This document shows positions 45,400 to 59,495 of a stretch of DNA of 64,000 bases, piece after piece (the stretch's first letter is position 1; every line of letters starts with the position of its first letter). Under the pieces are notes generated by a model. It made no database searches. It was given only the letters and a program-made list of their open reading frames with translations, and was not told where the DNA came from. Source of the DNA: Tetradesmus obliquus (lineage: Eukaryota; Chlorophyta; Chlorophyceae; Sphaeropleales; Scenedesmaceae); NCBI GenBank assembly GCA_030272155.1, contig CP126191.1:9508501-9572500 (forward strand), given 5' to 3'. The position numbers and the translations under genes are program-made.

Positions 45400-45837
45400 T
45401 CTTGCTGATGGCCTGAGAAACTTCAGCAGAGCTTGCATGCACAACGTTCGGAGTAGCTGGCGGTATTCAAACGTAGAAGTCGTTGGCGAAGGTTAACGGC
45501 ATCAACTTGGCTTCAGGCCTATCAGTCTGCAGCGGTGTGCTCATGACACGAGCAGGTTCTGCGTGGTGACACCATGGTTTCGCAACACGCAGAGATGTTT
45601 ACCGCGTCTCATTCAGAAAATAAGCTAAACTGTATTGTCTCTGATGTATTTACTGCAGACAACGAGCAGTTGCAGCCCGTCTCGGGATTTCTGAACCAGA
45701 TTTTGCTGAGTCTTCTCACCTGTGAAAGCTTCTTTGATCAAGTTTTAGGCTTGTTTTCACATAGGTGGCGTCTATCACCGGCAGCGGCCTCACATCGTCA
45801 GTCTTGGCTGCTGCTGCATCAGCAAACTGCTCCCACC
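45400..45837. promoter_or_regulatory. Shared promoter region: glutaredoxin (-) and NCA1-like gene (+)
   Basis: A 438-nt gap between divergent start codons. The plus-strand frame is open from 45574 through into the NCA1-like gene, but its translation before 45838 is not conserved-looking. I see no clear TATA box. Confidence 0.5.
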
Positions 45838-47978
45838 ATGTCGTGCCCCTTCATGTCAGCTGGCATAGCAGCTTCGCTGACACATTCCGCCTCGGACATC
45901 AGCAAATGTCCCATGCACGCACAGATACTGGCAGCTCAGCAGCAGCAGGAGCATGGCGCAGCAGCACCACCAGCAGCAGCAGTGTGCCCTCTGGGCTTTG
46001 GCTCTTCGCGGGGCCCAAAGCTCAGCATGCTGCACTGCCCCGTGTGCAAGGGCTTGCTGTTTGATGCACACATGTCTACGAGCTGCAAGCACACGTTCTG
46101 CCACTCCTGCCTAAGCCGCACACGTGACTGCCCTGTGTGCGGCATGGATGTGGAAGGCGTAGAGCCCAACACAGAGCTTGCAGGTGGGTTGCAGATGCTG
46201 GCTGTAGCTCTGGCTGCAGGCATACTACATACGTATGTCCTCTACTGTATCACAACGTATTGCGTAGGCGTGTTGGTACTTCAGCAGAAGTGTGTGCATG
46301 TACACAGCTGAATTCATTTCAGGCTGGCATGCAGGCGCAGCCGGGAACTGCTCAGCACCACGCTGCATGCCCTAGTGAGCTTCTACTGCTGCAGCAGCGC
46401 AAAGATGCGTCTACATTACGTGATATGCTGGTTTGCTCAGCAAGTGTTTGACTGCTTGCTGCCTTGCAGGCCTGGTGGACACATTCCTAGACACCCACAG
46501 CAAGTCACCTGAGCTCGTGGCAGCGCAGGTGTGTCGCGTTGCACTATGTTACAGGCAAACACACTGTGCTATGCGCCTGTGGTGATCGTACGGCATGTCT
46601 TATTGACGGTTGTGGTACTGTCATGGCTGAGATGAAAAACCTCTGCAACTGTCTGGCTGCAATGATCTGTCGCGCAGGCCCAGCAGCCACTGCTTCCCTG
46701 CTGTTTGGAACCAGCCTCACAGCTTCTGCGCCTGACATACATGATGCAGCTCTTGAATGTATGCAGTCTGCAGCCCATACCCTTGCATATAATCATTGTC
46801 TTGCTCACACTGCCTTGGCTGTCTCCGCTCTCTTGCTGTCCTGCAGACAGACATAGGCCCGCTACCCGACAACAGTGAGGCCTCATTCTTCTTGGCCCAA
46901 GGGCTCAAGTCGCTTGCAGGAGGCAACTTCCATGCAGCACTGCACAGGCTCAGCAGGTGCAAGGAAGCCCTCTTGCACGCAGCAGCTGCAGGCACCAAGC
47001 AGGACAGCCACAGCCAAGCCAGCATCGGCTCTGGTGCTGCCGGTGCAGGCGCAGCAGACTTGCAGGGAGCAGCAGCGGCAGCAGCAGCAGCAGCTGAGTC
47101 AGTAAGTGCTTCTGATGCGGCTGAGGATCGCAGCACAGAGCTGGATGCAGTAGCCATCATCCCCGCTGCTTGCCAGATGGCTACTGTGTGCGGGTCGATC
47201 GGCGACTGCTACCAGCGGCTCGGGGACGCTGTGCAAGCCGAGCAGATGTACCACGAAAGCATGGCAGCAGTCGAGCCCTACTCCGACTCAGACGCTGAAG
47301 CTGCACATGCGCTGTCAGTGTCCCTCAACAAGCTCGGCGACATGCGGTACAGCCAGCAGCAGCTGCAGCAGGCGAAGCAGCTGTACCGGCGCGCGTTGCA
47401 GCTGCGGCAGCTGGCCTGTGGCCCGCTGACTGGCGGTAGGGCAGGCCCGGGGCAGCAGCTGGAGCTAGCCAGCAGCCTGATCAAGGTGGCTGATGTGTGC
47501 AGGGTAAGATGCTGCTGCTGGCGCTGCTGCAGCGAGTTGATAGTTGGTTGGCTCGTTGTCAGCTGGGTTGTTTGCAGTTGTGGCGTCACGGGGTGATGGT
47601 GCGCGTCGCTGTTCTTTTGTTGCTGGCGAACTTGCTCCACAGTGCGGCAGGCTGCAGGGAACTGCAGGAGCTCGTGGCTATCTTGTGTGTGTGGAAGTCG
47701 GGATTGTAGCAGCACCACCGCGGCAGCACATCATGTTCACTCTGCTGAGTCGACACCTCTTCCCTGTTCTCCTGCTGACTGCCTGCCCTGCCTGCCTGCT
47801 GCTGCTGCTGCTGCAGGCCCTGTGTGAGCATGAGGAGGCGGAGCAGCTGCTGCGCACCGCTGCCGGCGTGTGTTTTGAGGTGCAGCTGCAGGCGGCTGAG
47901 CTGGCGCCAGGCACTGCACGCAAGCTGCAGGTCCTGCTGGATGTGCTGCATGCGCAGGGCTCTGCAGCAGCGTGCTAG
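45838..47978 (+). CDS. NCA1: NCA1-like RING/TPR protein (catalase chaperone), 407 aa
   Basis: Four exons: 45838-46183, 46470-46528, 46847-47503, 47817-47978 (1224 nt, frame kept). The layout matches plant NO CATALASE ACTIVITY 1, which binds catalase and keeps it active under stress. It has an N-terminal SCPFMS and CPLGFGS, then a RING finger with CPVCKGLLF, SCKHTFCHSC and RDCPVCGMD (about residues 67-104), a linker GLVDTFLDTH encoded across the first intron, and C-terminal TPR helices (SFFLAQGLKSLAGGNFHAA, GSIGDCYQRLGDAVQAEQMY, NKLGDMRYSQQQLQQAKQLY, ALCEHEEAEQLL). A 60-residue Ala/Gly loop splits the first TPR. The start has a good context (CCCACCATGT); a longer in-frame start at 45574 is possible but unconserved. 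The alternative is a generic RING E3 ligase. The exon 4 acceptor is formed directly by a (CTG)n run. Confidence 0.88.
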
Positions 47979-50305
47979 CCGGAGGAGCTTGCTGAGCATG
48001 CCATACGACGTGACGTTTTGTTTTAGCTGTCAATGGTTGACTACCGCATGTGCTGCAAGAATTGGCAGGTGTGGTGATGGGTGTGCTTGATGGTTACCCT
48101 ATTTGGAGAGATGTTTGGCACTGTGCGGGGTGCTGACGCAGCAGTTCAACAGTAGGTTCAGGCTGGGTGAGCCAGCCAACCCCAGCTGACAGCTGCCACC
48201 TGCAGGTTCAGTGCAGTGCGCTTGCAGTTCAGATTGTTGATGCTTTTGGTCATGGCTTGTCAGTCACAACAACTTGTTGAGCAGACAGCGTACCATCATC
48301 ATGGCCATGATGGTCTTGGCCACAGTTGCTTGGATGTAACAGGATAGTATTGAAGCCTCGTTGTTTACCATCAACACATCGCATCCTTTACCAGCATGAC
48401 AAATAGCACACGCATGGTGTGACGCAGCCAACGCCTTGGCACAGCGCCGCTCAACACACCTTGCACTGCATACAGCTGCGCCGGTGCAGCTGGGTGGTAC
48501 CACCCAGCCGCCGCCAGCGCATTACAAAAACGACCGGCGGCACAGCCTTTTTCAGCTGAGCTGACTGGCAGCGCATGATCTCAGCGGCAGGGCCCTGCAA
48601 CTACACACCTGCAGCACCAGGTGAAAAAGAGTAGAGCACGGTGCTAGCCTGCACAGTAGCAGGTGTGCTCTAACGCAGACTCAACCCACTTTGCAATATG
48701 AGCTCACGTTGGCCGGGCACCAGTGCAACAGCCCAGATTTGGCCGCCCGCCTGAGGCCACAAGTGTGCTATGCACGTTCAAATCGCAAGAAGAGGTCTCA
48801 CCGTCCACTGTTCCACCCGCATGCAAGCGCAGCTGCATGCAGTCATGCAACTTGAGCACTGATTAGTGAACTCAAGCCACCGAAGCTTGTCCAGCAATGT
48901 ACTGCTGCATGCCGTATTTCAGGCACAAACAGCTCCGCAATTGCAAGCCAAGCCCAGGACACGCCAAGACTCTTGTGTACACACAAAACAGGTGCACATG
49001 GGAAACCGGTGCTGATGCTTTCCCAAGCGCCCTGCAAACCATTCCAGTGGCACACATGCACACTGATACATGCTGAAGTACAAGCAACCACATATAGTAC
49101 ACTGTTGTGAAGGGCATGCAGGCCAGCGAACCCAGGCTAACCCTTGTTGATGGTACACAATCCTGACCAGTCTCATACACGGATGGGGTCATAGGAATCT
49201 GAACCCCACGCCAAAAGAAATGCAAATGCCCGCCCTGCCACTCCCTTGTTGAAAGAATACACCCAGCCCTTCCAATACAACAGAAGCAACCGCCAACCTC
49301 TCATCCATCTGCGCAATAACAACCACAAACACAACCATGCACAATCACTTCAAACCAGCGAACATGCACCTAGCGCAGGCAACACAGATTTACAATACAG
49401 CGAGATGATGCCATAACAATGATGCATGTCCTCCCCGCCTGGACTGCGGGCTGTGTCACAGCTCACATGCTGCGAGCGTGCAGCACACACAAGCTCAGCA
49501 GTGAGGGCTGAAGACTGAGGTGCGCGCATGGGTACCGCCTGCTGTCACTTGTTGCTTCCGTGTCACTGGCAGCTCACTGCTAGACCACCATGCAGACCAT
49601 GCTGCTGTGCTGAAGAGCAGCAGGGCATATGCAACGGAAATCATCGGCTGCACAACAGTGCCAGCGTCACTTCAGTGGAGTGCAAGGAAGCCACATCTGG
49701 CTTTAGTTGCAAGCCGTGTGCAGATGTCCTGGCCAGTATGACCAACACTGCTGCAATCACTGCAGCAGCCATGCTGCACTACTGTTGTACACATGCCAAC
49801 ACACACATTTTACAAAGGCAGCCAGCCACACGTTGCTGCTGCATGAAGACACAGCTATGGCAGTGCATTGATGTGAGTGCAGCACACCATGAGGCTAGCA
49901 ATGCAACTCCACCGCACAATTGTTGCGTGGGAAGCTCGCAACTAAATCCATTCGCACCAGTTTCTGACTACTCACGCGAACAGGGTCAGCTGCAGCTTCT
50001 TACAGATCAACTGCAGTTTCAGCAGGATGCCTGGCTGCCAGCGTCTGTTGCCCCTACCAACATGTCCGCCTGCTGCCATCACCATCAGCCACACACCCAG
50101 ACATGCCGGCAGCTGCCAGACGCTTACTGCAGGCTCCAATCGGGTTGATGCACAACCACTGCGTACAGCTCAAGCGCAGCGAGCGCCAAGCTACAGCTGT
50201 TGAACTCGCCAGCTGCACAGCAGCTGCACAGTTGCTGCTCTGCGAGTGCAGGTCCCAGCTGCTGCAAGCTCTCCTTGCAGCTGTCCTCACACCATCAAAT
50301 TGCTA
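47979..50305. other. 2.3-kb interval without a recognisable gene
   Basis: Convergent 3' flanks of the NCA1-like and DUF4864-like genes. It contains a CCATCATCATGGCCATGATGG palindrome-like stretch (about 48293-48313) and AC-rich sequence at 49.2-49.4 kb. Open frames at 49.5-50.1 kb on the plus strand have no domain and mixed codon use. Confidence 0.45.
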
Positions 50306-51577
50306 TCAATATGTGATGTGTGCCGTGTTCCAGTCATTGTCATCAGCAATCAGCGACTCCGTGTACCAAAAGCCGTCTGCAGCAGCAGCAGCAGCAGCAG
50401 CATTGGTGGAGGGCCGGCAAACAAGAGCCCCAGCAACACAGGCAAAGCATGTCACAGCTGACATTGCCAGCACAGCGCCGACCTATCTCAAGCAGTTCAT
50501 CCTGCACGTGCGCTGCTGAACCCTCTTCTGAGTGACGCAACTCACAAGGTGGCTACAGCGCTATTCCTGCTAGCTAATGTGTGCTCACCGTAGCGCCCTC
50601 CCAGCCGCTGCACCATGGTGATCTCGTACACCGCCTCCTCCCTGGCATACTCCCCCACAACGTGCACCCGCGTCTTCCACACGCGCTCAGACAGCTGCAG
50701 CATGCCACGAGATTGGAAGGTAGCAAACGTGAGGGTTGCAGATGTGAACGTGTTGCCACGTACCAGCACTTTCCATGTGTTAACTTGCAGGACACCTGAA
50801 CATTGTGCTGCCACGTACCAGCACTACTGCATCCTGCATGCAGCTGCTGCTGTGCTCATGAACCTGTCTACTACTGTCCTGCATTGTACGCTGCAACAGC
50901 TGTGCAGTCTCTACCAGCGACTTGCACACACCTTCAGGGTGCTCAGCACCTGCCAGCTCTCGTGGTTGAGCAGCGGCTTGTAGGCTGGGATGTGCATGAT
51001 GCGCCTGAAGCGCTCAAACTGCCCGAGGTCAAAGCTCTTGCCAAAGTAGCGGCTGCGCTGGAACGGGTCAAAGTTGGCAAAGCGGTACATGACCTCTATT
51101 CCATGATCATAGCGCGGCTGGTCGTTGGACTGCAGCGCCTGCAAGCACGAAAACAGCGTATGACTACCATGGCAGTGTAGAGGGGGTGGACAGCACATAG
51201 ATGACATGGCGCACAGGTGGCGTCTTCAGTGGTGATGCTGCTTGAGTGCAACCGCAGCTCACCTTGAGCTGAACGCTGATGGCCTCCTCTCTATCGTATT
51301 CAGCCAGAGGGCCGGCGTCAGGGCGCTTCATAGGCATTGGGATTGTGTCCCCACTGCCGAGGTGAAAGTAGTCCTGGATTGGGAACAGTAGGTCGCTGCT
51401 GCTGTTGGCTGCATCGTCGCTAGTTGTAGCACGCACTCTGCCAATGTTTCGCTGTCGGCTCGTGGAATGCCTACTGGGTTGTGGGCAGCAGATGGTGGAT
51501 TGTTGCGCAACATGCCGCGCGAACTGCTGCTTGCCACCTGCCTGAAGCGAGCTGCTCAAGTGAACAGGCGTCCACAT
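50306..51577 (-). CDS. Conserved plant/algal protein, DUF4864-like, 232 aa
   Basis: Four exons in transcript order: 51577-51263, 51138-50932, 50694-50589, 50376-50306 (699 nt, all junctions in frame). The conserved part starts at about residue 75 and reads EEAISVQLK/ALQSNDQPRYDHGIEVMYRFANFDP, FGKSFDLGQFERFRRIMHIP, NHESWQVLSTLK/LSERVWKTRVHVVG, EEAVYEITMVQRLGGRY/DGFWYTESLI, where slashes mark splice joins. This dense, even conservation pattern resembles DUF4864, which has an NTF2-like fold in bacterial homologues. The first 60 residues are Ser/Gln/Arg-rich and could be a plastid transit peptide. No catalytic residues are known to me. It is divergent from NDUFS8 across 387 bp. The family name is from memory of its consensus and should be checked; the gene structure itself is firm. 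Confidence 0.8.
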
Positions 51578-51964
51578 GTTGAATACTTGTATAGCTTACT
51601 TTTAGCTAGTTGCGTGTGCTGCAGCGTAAATGTTGGTGCTGGTTGATGATGCACTCACTGATGGCAACAACGCCTGTCGATAGCGAACGATCCGAGCCAC
51701 GCAACACGTTGAAGTGACAAAAAAATGACTTGCATTTGCCTTCTTTGGGATGCAGAGAGTGCTGAGTGAAATCAGTAAAGCCTAGGGTGCAGGACCGAGC
51801 AGTAACACACAAGCTGAACACCGTGTACAAGGCTTACATGACGCATGAGCCTTTAATTCGGCGTATAGGCTGCAGTGCGCCGTGTAAGCTGGCTGATTGG
51901 CAACACGAGCCAGATCGCTGCAAAACTCTTACGCGTTCATACACTCGCCACAGACCGCTGCAGG
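51578..51964. promoter_or_regulatory. Shared promoter region: DUF4864-like gene (-) and NDUFS8 (+)
   Basis: A 387-nt gap between divergent start codons, with no clear TATA box. It is among the tightest head-to-head gaps in the window. Confidence 0.45.
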
Positions 51965-54298
<2,334 letters not shown>

Positions 54299-57188
54299 GG
54301 CTTCTGAGCAGCAGCAGCAGAAACAGCAGCAGCAGCTGCAGCAGTGCATGGAGCTGAGTACCAGCACACCAGCCGCTGCTGTCTGCAGCGCAGTGCAGCA
54401 CCAGATGTGTGTGTTGCGGCAGGCAACAGCGTGCTGAGGCTTATATAACAAAACTGGAACAGAGGAAGGAAGGAGGAGGAAGGAAGGAGGAGCTGCATGC
54501 GGAGTGCAGCCTACAGTTCAGCGGTCGCTGCGCTTGCAGGAATCGTTGCAGGCAGCGGCTTTGATGCCGGGATGTGGTGGGCAGTCTGCAGATGCACGTG
54601 ATGTGGCATGTGCGCGCATATGGGTTTGGCTCGATGCTGGATGGATGTGTGGCTTGCTTAGGCAGTTGGAAGATACTCAATTTTGCTTTTGGCACTTCAC
54701 ATGGTCAGTGCTTTGGATGCTTTTGGATGTGCAATGGGGTAGGCGGCCTGAAAGCCTTGCAACTTCAGTATGTGCAACGGATGCTAGGCAGCAACGTAGA
54801 GCGTACATGCACTGTTGGCGTGATGATGCACGGCTGTGTTGTGGCTGCCAGTCAGGTTGGGTGAATGCCTCAGGCTCCAGTGGAGCACAAGTGGTTGCAT
54901 TACCACTGTGGTGGATGGTGGTTGGCTCACCTGTACTTTGCGAGCTTGCGACGTATTTGTAACAAGAAATGACACAGTTTGCTGTTTGTAGCAGGATGTG
55001 GATGCTGATACAATCGCCAGACTGGGACGTGTCCACAGGAACATTGCATACAATTACCATCATCATCATGTTACTCACCAAGCCATAGTAACATTGCATA
55101 CAATTACATAACATACCCAGCCATACTGCAACACTGGTGCTTCACTGGGGAGGAGTAGTGCACAAGTCTGCAACACAAAATCAACACCACAGCCTGCTCT
55201 GTTGCAGGCGCCTGCTGCACGCAGCACAAACGCAGCACGTTCAGCAGCAGCAGCATCTTTGCCACTACCAACAGAACAGCAACCTAAGTGCTTGACTGGT
55301 TGTACGGCACTCCGTTGCACACGCACACGCACGAACAACTGCCTGATGGCCATCTTTGTCTAGGGCCGCACATGCCAGTGCTTTGCTGCGCACAAAGGAG
55401 CTGCCTCCTCTGGACACGCGTGCATGGTGCCATTGTGAAACAATGCACCTCTCGTTCAACACGTCTTGATAGACTGCTCAGGCAGTTGGTGTGTTGCACT
55501 TTTCACAGCCGGACCACCTCCCTCGAAACAACGGGTGACCTAGTAGAAATACTACTAGCCTGCCAAGTTGCATGCAATTGACAGTACCATCTCTGACAAC
55601 CACATGGGTGAACTGCCAACAGCAGTGCAGGCAGAGCCTGTTCCCATCGCATCAACCCCCCACCAAAGCATGGGCAGAGCGCCTCACCAAGACATCACAC
55701 CTCGTACAGCACTAGGTGCAACGCATGGCGAAGAGCTGTGCCGATCAACATGCCACAAACAACGTTACGCGACATGCCACTGCTCTATGGTGAGAGGTGC
55801 AGGCGCCCGCTCGCTTCAACAATCAGGCACCACCTTTCCAGGCCGCCAGCAATCAAATGCACAATCAAAGCATGCGTGATAGCTGCATGTTGTTGGTATG
55901 CCACATGTAGCGCACGCCTCCCTCCACATCCTGCCGCTACTGCCTATGCATGCTCCCCACGCAAGCACATTGATACAATACTTGAAAGAAGCAAGCACAA
56001 AAGCAATGGACGTGCCTGCTGTTTTTGGGTCCAAGTACTACCTGCAGCAAAGAATTGAGTCTTGAACACATACCTCACACCTGCACATGCCGCTGAACAC
56101 CAACAACCCGCATACCCTGCTCACACTAGCACTGAAGCATGCCTGCTGCAGTAGTTGTTGATGCACACAGAGACCTCCTAGCCAGAACCACCGCCTGCAG
56201 TACCATATGAAGACATCAACCCCAGGAGCGCCAGGGCGTGGCACCCACGAAGTGATCGTGCGAGGAATGCAGCACAGGTCACAATGCAGTGTGGATGCCT
56301 GCTTGCCCAGCGCCCCAATTGGAGCAGACCAGACTGAGCGGTGTGCTGAGAGGCATATTTCAGCCACATGGAGGTTGCGTTGCTAAATCACAGATCATCG
56401 CCGCACAGCATCGCAGCTGTGCAATCCCGCCCATATGGTGTGCCTGGTTGGCCGTCAATGCAAATCCTGTGTTCCCGCCACCCTGTCCCCGCGAGAGGGA
56501 CCCACAATGCTGTGCAAAGGGCACATGCAGCCTCCTTTGCCTCAACAAAGCGGATGACGGCCAATCAGACGAAACATTTTGTAATGCCTAAAACCACTTC
56601 CAGAGACGCAAACACAGCAACAACAGCGTTATTGACAGTGACCAGGCCAGCAGACCTAAAGCGAATGACGATCCAGAGTGGCAGCTGTGATGCAGCTCGC
56701 ATGCCAAACACACCAGTGCTGAGCACAGCCGCAGGTGTTAGCACCCCATGCCTGCAGGGGGGCCTGCACACTAGCAACTGGCCAAAGAAGCTGCGAGGCA
56801 CCAAAACAGCTCCTGGAACATGCCGGAATGTAACAGCACAACAATACACCGCCTAATCCAAGTGCCCAGGCCTGTCCTCTGCCAGACTGCGACAGCCAAC
56901 ATGAGGCGATCTCTGTAATTTGTTGTGCACACAAAGCTGCTGAGCCAAGCAATGAATGCATAAATGACACGATAGTGCCTGCCACAAAGTGTACACACCC
57001 TTGAAATGGCAACAGCAGCGCCGCACCACTGACACAGCAGCAGCAGCAGCAGCAGCAGCAGCGCTGCACCAAGCAAAAGGGAGCTGACTATACTTCAACA
57101 CTGTACTTCCACCAGCGCTGGTGCCGACAGCAAAACGCAGTCACAGCGTGCTGCGGCCACACATACCAGCGAGTCCCGGAAGCCTGCC
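54299..57188. other. 2.9-kb interval without a recognisable gene
   Basis: Convergent 3' flanks of NDUFS8 and the PFL-activating enzyme. It holds a GGAAGGAGGAGGA purine tract at about 54465-54490, copy 4 of the tiny (CAT)n insertion, and a (CAG)8 tract at 57038-57062 that reads CTG on the minus-strand sense. A minus-strand frame at 56565-56849 is hydrophobic and Val-rich, but I cannot match it to any family. Confidence 0.45.
55040..55107. repeat. Tiny (CAT)n insertion flanked by an 18-nt direct repeat (copy 4)
   Basis: AACATTGCATACAATTAC occurs at 55040-55057 and 55090-55107. The 32 nt between begin (CAT)4 GTTACTCACC and end in GCCATAGT. This is the longest of the four copies and gives the best view of the sequence beyond the CAT run. 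Confidence 0.7.
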
Positions 57189-58863
57189 TCAATGCTCCAA
57201 CCGTGCAGCGACAGCAGCGGCATCAGCACGCTGGCGCTTTGCATCGCATATGACGTTGAGTCCTGCACCCTCCAGTTTGTCCACCACCTGCAGCGTCTGC
57301 TCAAGTGGGGGTGTGTTCACGCCCTCCAGAGGGTACTGCAGGCCCAGCTCGTGCCACTTGTTCACGCCGAGTTTGTGGTATGGCAGCAGCTCCACACCCT
57401 GCAGTGTCGGCTGCTGCTGGCAGAAGTCAACCAGCATGTCGATGCCCTTTGCGTCATCAGTGTAACCTGGGATCAGCACGTAGCGCAGCCAGAAGGGAAT
57501 GCCCTGCTCCTTGAGCTCAGCTGCAAAGCGCAGAGCGCCCAGCTGCCGCAGGCCAGACAGGCCTGTGTACTTCTCTGGGTCCAGGTGCTTGATGCAGAAC
57601 AGCGCCATGTCCGTGTGCGGCAGCACCTTGTCCCCTGCAGGACAGAAGCAGATAAGACAAACCAGTGAGAACACCAAACTGATGCACAAGGAAGCCACTG
57701 CTGCCCCTCACAATGTACGGCTCCCATCACCAAGGTTCCCATCACCAAGGAGAGCTGCTTAACACTACTCTGGTAACCGTGCACGCTGCATATGTTTCAG
57801 TGCTCCTGCTGCTGCCGTGCACGCGATGCGCAGCTACTCACAGTGGTGGTGCTTGGTGCCCTGACCAGTGGTGTCGAGGCATGTGGTCAGGCCCAGAGCA
57901 TGAGCCTCCTGGAAGACTGCTGCTGTGAAGTCCGGCTGCAGCAGCGCCTCACCGCCACTGCATGTGACACCGCCGCCGCCTGGCCGCAGGTACGGCGCAA
58001 CACTGCGGAGCTGAGCAGCAATGTCCTTGCTGCTGGCCTCTTCGCCGCCACTGCTGTTCCATGTGTCAGGGTTGCTGCAGAACTTGCAGCGCATAGCACA
58101 CCCCTGCAGCACAAATAATACCCACGCTGTGAGTGAGGAGCCCAGCAACCTTGGCTCTGGCAAAATATGCTGGCGTTCATGCGACCATCAAGCTGCGGCG
58201 CCGGCACTGCATGTGCTAATCAGCTGGAAACTGTGCACTTGCTGAATCCAGAGCAGTGCCGACGACTATCGCTGAATCATAACCTCCAGACATTCATGCA
58301 GCAGCCGATGGTATGTGAGTAGGCTGCGCAACTGCAGCTCACCTGTGTGAATACAATAAACCTGACGCCTGGACCATCAACAGCCGAGAACGACTCAGTG
58401 CTGTGAATCCGACCCACCACCTCCGGGATGAGGGCAGGTTTGTCTGTAAAAAAGAAGAAAGAGCAAGGCACAGTGGGTCAACAGCAGCCTGATGACACAT
58501 GCAGGAACGAACGCCGGTCATCCTTGGCAGCATGCATATCTCCCACGCACGATAATATGTTTCACAGCAAGACAACGTCGTGGCATGACAGCTGGTGAGC
58601 CTCCGACATCAAGCAATCCGCAGGACAACTCAGCACCCCGCCAACTTTCAAGTCTTACCGTCAGAGCCCTCATCTTTCTCAGCGTAAGCCACCTGCCCGT
58701 AAAGCCTTTGTTGCTGAGTTTCCTTTGGCTGGTTGCATGCTGCCCTAAAGCCACTGGCTGCTGCCGCGCTGCCAAGCTTCCTCAGTAGCTGGCAAGCACC
58801 TGCCGCAAGCAGCTGTGATGCGCCGCTCGAGGCTAACAAGCCTCCTGCTGCTGAAAGAATCAT
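57189..58863 (-). CDS. PFLA: Pyruvate formate-lyase activating enzyme (radical SAM), 337 aa
   Basis: Four exons in transcript order: 58863-58659, 58443-58343, 58103-57842, 57634-57189 (1014 nt, frame kept). It installs the glycyl radical on pyruvate formate-lyase, using a 4Fe-4S cluster and S-adenosylmethionine, for fermentation. The cluster motif CAMRCKFC (Cys at about 104, 108 and 111) opens the third exon. It is preceded by [22 protein letters not shown], the family's N-terminal signature, and followed by [17 protein letters not shown], the SAM-binding GGE. LCLDTTG-like, [21 protein letters not shown] and [17 protein letters not shown] then follow. The first 65 residues (Ala/Gly/Leu/Ser/Arg-rich) look like an organelle transit peptide, as expected where the system works in chloroplast and mitochondrion. 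No PFL gene is in the window. A 14-nt direct repeat TCCCATCACCAAGG lies in the last intron. Confidence 0.94.
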
Positions 58864-59495
58864 TTTGGTGTCAACTGAAGGACTAGGCCACGAAGCAAGA
58901 CGCCCGTAGCACGTTGTTTGACCTGACGCGCGTGGCGTTCGTGAGTGACTTTGAGGCACTAGATTATCTTTTAGGTGCAGATTCTGATTTATAAAAGGCA
59001 AGCAAGCAACTTTTGGGGGACACAAAAAGTGCTCGTGTGGTCTAGAAACTCGTTGTGCGTCGCTAAATGATAAACGTTGAATGTGTAAGCGTTGTAACTG
59101 GTGTTGGCGGAAGGCGGAGGGGGCAGTATATGAAGACGTGCCCCATAGAGCCCCGTAACAAGGACACAAGCCCTCGTCACCTTCCTTGATTTCAAAGGCG
59201 ACGCGCTATATCTGAAGCAAATGCAGTTACGTATAAAATGTTCACCATTAGGCTGAGTTTCTGGGATGCGGTGGACCCACCTGACAATTGACCTTCCATG
59301 ATGACGTGCCGGGTGTCCTGTGCAGCCAGCCAGCACCCTCCGGGGGCACCACCTGCCAGACACCAGCGCCAGCAACACCAAATTGTGCACATAAGTATTC
59401 TCTATCATTTACAAGCCAATGAACACAGCAATTTGGCCCCATGCACAGCCAATACAGACAGCTGCATGACTCATGCCCGATTGCTCTGGCTATTG
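58864..59495. other. Intergenic region between PFLA start and GH88 gene end
   Basis: 632 nt containing the PFLA promoter and the GH88 3' UTR, both on the minus strand. TTACA at 59405-59409 reads TGTAA on the minus strand about 90 nt past the GH88 stop and may be its polyadenylation signal. Otherwise I see nothing distinctive. Confidence 0.4.

Noticed and set aside
56565-56849. Hydrophobic minus-strand frame as a membrane protein gene
   Set aside because: It has no matching family, no partner exons and no clear start context, and it lies among other short frames in a convergent intergenic region.
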